A stretch of DNA of 64,000 nucleotides, from positions 119,429,461-119,493,460 of the forward strand of contig NC_092803.1 in the NCBI RefSeq assembly GCF_040954645.1, given 5' to 3'. The DNA is from Diabrotica undecimpunctata (Eukaryota > Arthropoda > Insecta > Coleoptera > Chrysomelidae). The position numbers and the translations under genes are program-made. This document shows positions 55,746 to 64,000 of this stretch, piece by piece. Under the pieces are notes generated by a model, which was not told the origin of the DNA, did not search any database, and saw only the letters and a program-made list of their open reading frames with translations. The stretch's first letter is position 1, and each line of letters begins with the position of its first letter.

Positions 55746-56184
55746 AAAATTAAAATTTTCAAGAAAAATTAAAATATTGCCTTAACAAAGTTTTATAAAC
55801 CTGTCTATATGTTTAATTTATTAAATAGAACTATTTAATTGGTATCATTTGAAAGATATCATCCTTATACTAAAACAGACAAATTCCACAGTACTTTCTC
55901 AACACGCCAACGTATTCACATTATAAAGACTAATTTACAATATAAAAGATCTAAGTGAAATTAAACGCCTCTATAAAAAAAGAAGAAAAAAAAGTGTTGA
56001 AATGGCTAACTTGCTGCTCAATTAACTTCGACTATATTATATCAAACGAAACAAATGGACTTAAACACAACGAATGATAGCACAAAAGACATATCAAAGA
56101 TATAAGGTAAAAGTAGAACTGACAATTCACAAACAAGAAAAGAAATTCACATATTTAGAATACTTAGAACAAATTGGTATAAAT
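55746..56184. other. AT-rich flank of the satellite array
   Basis: No feature recognised; similarity to the satellite unit begins near 56185. Confidence 0.4.
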
Positions 56185-59100
56185 TCTAGAAAACTTTCTT
56201 TTCTTCGAAAATGAAGAAGAAACTACACAAACAGCAGAGATAACTGATATTTCAAAAGAAAGATTCAGTGCTTTCACCAGTCTTAGGTTTCTACTGAAAC
56301 ATTTAGGCGTCGAATGTCGCTGTGGAAGGAGCGCCGGCGACTGGCTACTCACTGAAAGTTTTTTCCAGAATACCATTTACCAGCCGTCTGTAAGTATCTA
56401 TAGGGTCAGATTTTTAATCTAGGAAGAAGGACAAATTGAAACTTGTTTTATTTAATATTCTTAATGACGAAATAATAAAAAAATGCCTAAAATCGGTTTA
56501 TACAAAATCAGAGAGGTATTTTTAGAAACAAGAAACAATCTCGTTATGCACTAGTTCTAACACCACTTCAATTAAACCACCTAATACTTTATCATAATAA
56601 TTTCTAATATTCAAGCATAACTAGGTAAGAAACAGAAGAGTAATATGAAACGATTATATAAGCCGAATGACAACAAATAGAGTAGTACAGACGGCAAGAG
56701 ACGGTCTGCAATAGGAAGACGATCGGTAGAAAGACCACAAAAACGATGGAATGACAACTTACTGGAGGCACATTGAAAAACAAACAATGTCATGTCTATA
56801 TGAAAAGAAAAAATAGAGAAGAGGAGAAAAACACAAAACCATTTAAATTCCATGTAATATTTTAAATTTATCTTAAGATATAAGATTTTATTTTCCACGA
56901 AAATGAAAAAGACACTACACAAAGAGCCGAGATAACTGATATTCCAAAAGAAAGATTCAGTGTTTTCACCAGTCTTATGTTTCTACTGAAACATTTAGGC
57001 GTCGAATGTCGCTATGGACCGAGCGCCGGCGACTGGCTACTAACTGAAGGTTTTTTCTAGAATACCATTTACCAGCTGTCTGTAAGCATCCATAGGGACA
57101 GATTCTTAATTCAGGAAGAAGGAAAAATTGAAACTTGTTTTATTTAATACTATTATTCACGAAATAATAAGAAAATGCCTAAAATAAGTTTATACAAAAT
57201 CAGAGAGGTATTTGTAGAAACAAGAAACAATACCATTATGCACTAGTTCTACCACCACTTTAATTAAACCACCCAATACATTCTCATAATAATTTCTAAT
57301 ATTCAAGCATAACTAGGTAAGAAATAGAAGAGTAGTATGAAACGATTATATAAGCCGAATGACAACAAATAAAGTAGTAAAGACGGCAAGAGACGGTCCC
57401 CAATAGGAAGACGATCAGTTAAAAGACCACAAAAACGATAAAATGACAACTTACTGGAGGCACATTAAAAAACAGACAAAGTCATGTCTATATGAAAAGA
57501 AAAAATAGAGAAGAGGAGCAAAACACAAAACCATTTAAATTCCATGTAATATTTTAAATTTATCTTAAGATAGAAGATTTTATTTTCCACGAAAATGAAA
57601 AAGACACTACACAAAGAGCCGAGATAACTGATATTCCAAAAGAAAGATTCAGTGTTTTCACCAGTCTTAGGTTTCTACTGAAACATTTAGGCGTCGAATG
57701 TCGCCATGGACCGAGCGCCGGCGACTGGCTACTAACTGAAGGTTTTTTCTAGAATACCATTTACCAGCTGTCTGTAAGCATCTATAGGGACAGATTCTTA
57801 ATTCAGAAAGAAGGACAAATTGAAACTTGTTTTATTTAATACTATTATTCACGAAATAATAAGAAAATGCCTAAAATAAGTTTATACAAAATCAGAGAGG
57901 TATTTGTAGAAACAAGAAACAATACCATTATGCACTAGTTCTACCACCACTTTAATTAAACCACCCAATACATTCTCATAATAATTTCTAATATTCAAGC
58001 ATAACTAGGTAAAAAATAGAAGAGTAGTATGAAACGATTATATAAGCCGAATGACAACAAATAAAGTAGTAAAGACGGCAAGAGACGGTCCCCAATAGGA
58101 AGACGATCAGTTAAAAGACCACAAAAACGATGAAATGACAACTTACTGGAGGCACATTGAAAAACAGACAAAGTCATACCTATATGAAAAGAAAAAATAG
58201 AGAAGAGGAGCAAAACACAAAACCATTTCAATTCCATGTAATATTTTAAATTTATCTTAAAATAGAAGATTTTATTTTCCACGAAAATGAAAAAGACACT
58301 ACACAAAGAGCCGAGATAACTGATATTCCAAAAGAAAGATTCAGTGTTTTCACCAGTCTTAGGTTTCTACTGAAACATTTAGGCGTCGAATGTCGCTATG
58401 GACCGAACGCCGGCGACTGGCTACTAACTGAAGGTTTTTTCTAGAATACCATTTACCAGCTATCTGTAAGCATCTATAGGGGCAGATTCTTAATTTAGGA
58501 AGAAGGACAAATTGAAACTTGTTTTATTTAATACTATTAATCACGAAATAATAAGAAAATGCATAAAATAAGTTTATACAAAATCAGAGAGGTATTTTTA
58601 GAAACAAGAAACAATACCATTATGCACTAGTTCTATCACCACTTCAATTAAACCACCCAATACTTTATCATAATAATTTCTAATATTCAAGCATAACTAG
58701 GTAAGAAATAGAAGAGTAGTATGAAACGATTATATAAGCCGAATGACAACAAATAGAGTAGTAAAGACGGCAAGAGACGGTCCCCAATAGGAAGACGATC
58801 AGTTAAAAGACCACAAAAACGATGAAATGACAACTTACTGGAGGCACATTAAAAAACAGACAAAGTCATGTCTATATGAAAAGACAAAATAGAGAAGAGG
58901 AGCAAAACACAAAACCATTTAAATTCCATGTAATATTTTAAATTTATCTTAAGATAGAAGATTTTATTTTCTACGAAAATGAAAAAGACACTACACAAAG
59001 AGCCGAGATAACTGATATTCCAAAAGAAAGATTCAGTGTTTTCACCAGTCTTAGGTTTCTACTGAAACATTTAGGCGTCGAATGTCGCTATGGACCGAGC

Positions 59101-62100
59101 GCCGGCGACTGGCTACTAACTGAAGGTTTTTTCTAGAATACCATTTACCAGCTATCTGTAAGCATCTATAGGGACAGATTCTTAATTCAGAAAGAAGGAC
59201 AAATTGAAACTTGTTTTATTTAATACTATTATTCACGAAATAATAAGAAAATGCCTAAAATAAGTTTATACAAAATCAGAGAGGTATTTGTAGAAACAAG
59301 AAACAATACCATTATGCACTAGTTCTACCACCACTTTAATTAAACCACCCAATACATTCTCATAATAATTTCTAATATTCAAGCATAACTAGGTAAGAAA
59401 TAGAAGAGTAGTATGAAACGATTATATAAGCCGAATGACAACAAATAAAGTAGTAAAGACGGCAAGAGACGGTCCCCAATAGGAAGACGATCAGTTAAAA
59501 GACCACAAAAACGATGAAATGACAACTTACTGGAGGCACATTGAAAAACAGACAAAGTCATACCTATATGAAAAGAAAAAATAGAGAAGAGGAGCAAAAC
59601 ACAAAACCATTTAAATTCCATGTAATATTTTAAATTTATCTTAAGATAGAAGATTTTATTTTCCACGAAAATGAAAAAGACACTACACAAAGAGCCGAGA
59701 TAACTGATATTCCAAAAGAAAGATTCAGTGTTTTCACCAGTCTTAGGTTTCTACTGAAACATTTAGGCGTCGAATGTCGCTATGGACCGAGCGCCGGCGA
59801 CTGGCTACTAACTGAAGGTTTTTTCTAGAATACCATTTACCAGCTATCTGTAAGCATCTATAGGGCCAGATTCTTAATTTTGGAAGAAGGACAAATTGAA
59901 ACTTGTTTTATTTAATACTATTAATCACGAAATAATAAGAAAATGCCTAAAATAAATTTATACAAAACCAGAGAGGTATTTTTAGAAACAAGAAACAATA
60001 CCATTATGCACTAGTTCTACCACCACTTCAATTAAACCACCCAATACTTTATCATAATACTTTCTAATATTCAAGCATAACTAGGTAAGAAATAGAAGAG
60101 TAGTATGAAACGATTATATAAGCCGAATGACAACAAATAGAGTAGTAAAGACGGCAAGAGACGGTCCCCAATAGGAAGACGATCAGTAGAAAGACCACAA
60201 AAACGATGAAATGACAACTTACTGGAGGCACATTAAAAAACAGACAAAGTCATGTCTATATGAAAAGAAAAAATAGAGAAGAGGAGCAAAACACAAAACC
60301 ATTTAAATTCCATGTAATATTTTAAATTTATCTTAAGATAGAAGATTTTATTTTCCACGAAAATGAAAAAGACACTACACAAAGAGCCGAGATAACTGAT
60401 ATTCCAAAAGAAAGATTCAGTGTTTTCACCAGTCTTAGGTTTCTACTGAAACATTTAGGCGTCGAATGTCGCCATGGACCGAGCGCCGGCGACTGGCTAC
60501 TAACTGAAGGTTTTTTCTAGAATACCATTTACCAGCTGTCTGTAAGCATCTATAGGGACAGATTCTTAATTCAGAAAGAAGGACAAATTGAAACTTGTTT
60601 TATTTAATACTACTATTCACGAAATAATAAGAAAATGCCTAAAATAAGTTTATACAAAATCAGAGAGGTATTTTTAGAAACAAGAAACAATACCATTATG
60701 CACTAGTTCTACCACCACTTCAATTAAACCACCCAATACTTTATCATAATAATTTCTAATATTCAAGCATAACTAGGTAAGAAATAGAAGAGTAGTGTGA
60801 AACGATTATATAAGCCGAATGACAACAAATAGAGTAGTAAAGACGGCAAGAGACAGTTCCCAATAGGAAGACGATCAGTAGAAAGACCACAAAAACGATG
60901 AAATGACAACTTACTGGAGGCACATTAAAAAACAGACAAAGTCATGTCTATATGAAAAGAAAAAATAGAGAAGAGGAGCAAAACACAAAACCATTTAAAT
61001 TCCATGTAATATTTTAAATTTATCTTAAGATAGAAGATTTTATTTTCCACGAAAATGAAAAAGACACTACACAAAGAGCCGAGATAACTGATATTCCAAA
61101 AGAAAGATTCAGTGTTTTCACCAGTCTTAGGTTTCTACTGAAACATTTAGGCGTCGAATGTCGCCATGGACCGAGCGACTGGCTACTAACTGAAGGTTTT
61201 TTCTAGAATACCATTTACCAGCTATATGTAAGCATCTATAGGGACAGATTCTTAATTTAGGAAGAAGGACAAATTGAAACTTGTTTTATTTAATACTATT
61301 AATCACGAAATAATAAAAAAATGCCTAAAATAAATTTATACAAAATCAGAGAGGTATTTTTAGAAACAAGAAACAATACCATTATGCACTAGTTCTACCA
61401 CCACTTCAATTAAACCACCCAATACTTTATCATAATAATTTCTAATATTCAAGCATAACTAGGTAAGAAATAGAAGAGTAGTATGAAACGATTATATAAG
61501 CCGAATGACAACAAATAGAGTAGTAAACACGGCAAGAGACGGTCCCCAATAGGAAGACGATCAGTAGAAAGACCACAAAAACGATGAAAAGACAACTTAC
61601 TGGAGGCACATTGAAAAACAGACAAAGTCATATCTATATGAAAAGAAAAAATAGTGAAGAGGAGCAAAACACAAAACCATTTAAATTCCATATAATATTT
61701 TAAATTTATCTTAAGATAGAAGATTTTATTTTCCACGAAAATGAAAAAGACACTACACAAAGAGCCGAGATAACTGATATTCCAAAAGAAAGATTCAGTG
61801 TTTTCACCAGTCTTAGGTTTCTACTGAAACATTTAGGCGTCGAATGTCGCTATGGACCGAGCGCCGGCGACTGGCTACTAACTGAAGGTTTTTTCTAGAA
61901 TACCATTTACCAGCTATCTGTAAGCATCTATAGGGACAGATTCTTAATTTAGGAAGAAGGACAAATTGAAACTTGTTTTATTTAATACTATTAATCACGA
62001 AATAATAAGAAAATGCCTAAAATAAATTTATACAAAACCAGAGAGGTATTTTTAGAAACAAGAAACAATACCATTATGCACTAGTTCTACCACCACTTCA

Positions 62101-64000
62101 ATTAAACCACCCAATACTTTATCATAATACTTTCTAATATTCAAGCATAACTAGGTAAGAAATAGAAGAGTAGTATGAAACGATTATATAAGCCGAATGA
62201 CAACAAATAGAGTAGTAAAGACGGCAAGAGACAGTCCCCAATAGGAAGACGATCAGTAAAAAGACCACAAAAACGATGAAATGACAACTTACTGGAGGCA
62301 CATTAAAAAACAGACAAAGTCATGTCTATATGAAAAGAAAAAATAGAGAAGAGGAGCAAAACACAAAACCATTTAAATTCCATGTAATATTTTAAATTTA
62401 TCTTAAGATAGAAGATTTTATTTTCCACGAAAATGAAAAAGACACTACACAAAGAGCCGAGATAACTGATATTCCAAAAGAAAGATTCAGTGTTTTCACC
62501 AGTCTTAGGTTTCTACTGAAACATTTAGGCGTCGAATGTCGCTATGGACCGAGCGCCGGCGACTGGCTACTAACTGAAGGTTTTTTCTAGAATACCATTT
62601 ACCAGCTATCTGTAAGCATCTATAGGGACAGATTCTTAATTTAGGAAGAAGGACAAATTAAAACTTGTTTTATTTAATACTATTAATCAAGAAATAATAA
62701 GAAAATGCCTAAAATAAATTTATACAAAATCAGAGAGGTATTTTTAGAAACAAGAAACAATACCATTATGCACTAGTTCTACCACCACTTCAATTAAACC
62801 ACCCAATACTTTATCTAATAATTTCTAATATTCAAGCATAACTAGGTAAGAAATAGAAGAGTAGTATGAAACGATTATATAAGCCGAATGACAACAAATA
62901 GAGTAGTAAAGACGGCAAGAGACAGTTCCCAATAGGAAGACGATCAGTAGAAAGACCACAAAAACGATGAAATGACAACTTACTGGAGGCACATTGAAAA
63001 ACAGACAAAGTCATATGTATATGAAAAGAAAAAATAGAGAAGAGGAGTAAAACACAAAACCATTTAAATTCCATGTAATATTTTAAATTTATCTTAAGAT
63101 AGAAGATTTTATTTTCCACGAAAATGAAAAAGACACTACACAAAGAGCCGAGATAACTGATATTCCAAAAGAAAAATTCAGTGTTTTCACCAGTCTTAGG
63201 TTTCTACTGAAACATTTAGGCGTCGAATGTCGCTATGGACCGAGCGCCGGCGACTGGCTACTAACTGAAGGTTTTTTCTAGAATACCATTTACCAGCTAT
63301 CTGTAAGCATCTATAGGGACAGATTCTTAATTCAGGAAGAAGGACAAATTGAAACTTGTTTTATTTAATACTATTAATCACGAAATAATAAGAAAATGCC
63401 TAAAATAAATTTATACAAAATCAGAGAGGTATTTTTAGAAACAAGAAACAATACCATTATGCACTAGTTCTACCACCACTTCAATTAAACCACCCAATAC
63501 TTTATCATAATACTTTCTAATATTCAAGCATAACTAGGTAAGAAATAGAAGAGTAGTATGAAACGATTATATAAGCCGAATGACAACAAATAGACTAGTA
63601 AAAACGGCAAGAGACGGTCCCCAATAGGAAGACGATCAGTAAAAAGACCACAAAAACGATGAAATGACAACTTACTGGAGGCACATTAAAAAACAGACAA
63701 AGTCATGTCTATATGAAAAGAAAAAATAGAGAAGAGGAGCAAAACACAAAACCATTTAAATTCCATGTAATATTTTAAATTTATCTTAAGATAGAAGATT
63801 TTATTTTCCACGAAAATGAAAAAGGCACTACACAAAGAGCCGAGATAACTGATATTCCAAAAGAAAGATTCAGTGTTTTCACCAGTCTTAGGTTTCTACT
63901 GAAACATTTAGGCGTCGAATGTCGCTATGGACCGAGCGCCGGCGACTGGCTACTAACTGAAGGTTTTTTCTAGAATACCATTTACCAGCTATCTGTAAGC
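56185..64000. repeat. Satellite array, unit 692 bp, at least 11 copies
   Basis: The landmark GAGATAACTGATATT occurs at 56237, 56929, 57621, 58313, 59005, 59697, 60389, 61081, 61767, 62459, 63150 and 63842: nine intervals of 692 bp, one of 686 (six bases missing from GAGCGCCGGCGACTGG) and one of 691. The first unit, at the array edge, is the most diverged. A CATTGAAAAAC/CATTAAAAAAC site alternates A B A B A B B A B A B along the units, a dimeric pattern with one slip between units 6 and 7. The array continues past the window. Confidence 0.97.

Noticed and set aside
56237..56928. Hammerhead ribozyme in the satellite unit
   Set aside because: CTGATATT and CTACTGAAAC resemble fragments of the core, but the CTGANGA ... 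GAAA arrangement with paired helices is not present.
56611..63143. Five near-identical 103-codon minus-strand frames spaced by multiples of 692 bp
   Set aside because: They are one stretch of the satellite monomer, open only in A-type units and closed by TAA in B-type units; no sign of protein-level conservation.
1..64000. tRNA, rRNA or snRNA genes
   Set aside because: No tRNA-like A/B boxes in cloverleaf context, no rDNA and no snRNA motifs were noticed on reading; a tRNAscan or Infernal run would settle this.

Overview
The window is nuclear DNA of an insect. The transposon families and the AT-rich, stop-riddled background fit a beetle with a large, repeat-rich genome, but the order is inference. 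I find no conventional multi-exon host gene, no tRNA or rRNA gene and no bacterial-type operon. Almost everything recognisable is a transposable element, usually broken and often nested in another, followed by a satellite array that runs off the right edge.

Layout. 1-783: 3' end of a Ty3/gypsy element carrying a TARG1-like macrodomain next to its LTR. 2340-7310: a second gypsy pol remnant (minus), split by a 3 kb RTE-like LINE whose insertion junction carries a triplicated 23-bp target sequence. 7700-10720: a Jockey-superfamily LINE (minus) with a 255-bp LINE tail nested in it. 11454-13801: an internally deleted, LTR-flanked gypsy/errantivirus-like element (minus) with gag, a protease remnant, PBS, PPT and a degenerate repeat leader. 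14160-18245: a piggyBac split by a 2.5 kb Mutator-like element. 18754-20930: a second piggyBac with both termini and TTAA target sites. 21257-21496: a 79-codon ORF with signal peptide, TATA box and poly(A) signal, the best candidate for a host gene. 21735-22115: Penelope fragment. 23370-26940: a near full-length but dead Jockey element. 26941-31700: AT-rich, nothing recognised. 31725-34035: hAT element with 8-bp target duplications. 34463-35437: two LINE tails fused head to tail inside one apparent target duplication. 35705-38573: a TIR element interrupted by an R1 insertion with a 12-bp target duplication. 39423-42140: MITEs and a 371-bp tandem duplication. 43195-45149: RTE fragment and a pogo/Tigger-like element. 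45747-48005: mariner-like element with very long TIRs, itself interrupted. 48040-49169: RNase H and mariner scraps and a snapback MITE. 49973-53200: an array of stem-loops whose stems covary around a constant loop, interrupted by an apparently young DNA transposon (50365-52718) with the longest ORF in the window (474 codons). 53201-54534: 3' half of a hAT. 56185-64000: at least 11 copies of a 692-bp satellite with an alternating two-monomer pattern.

Most coding stretches do not work together as a pathway; they are a stratigraphy of insertions. Three places deserve most attention: the retrotransposon macrodomain at the left edge, the covarying hairpin array, and the Sola-like transposon that landed inside that array.
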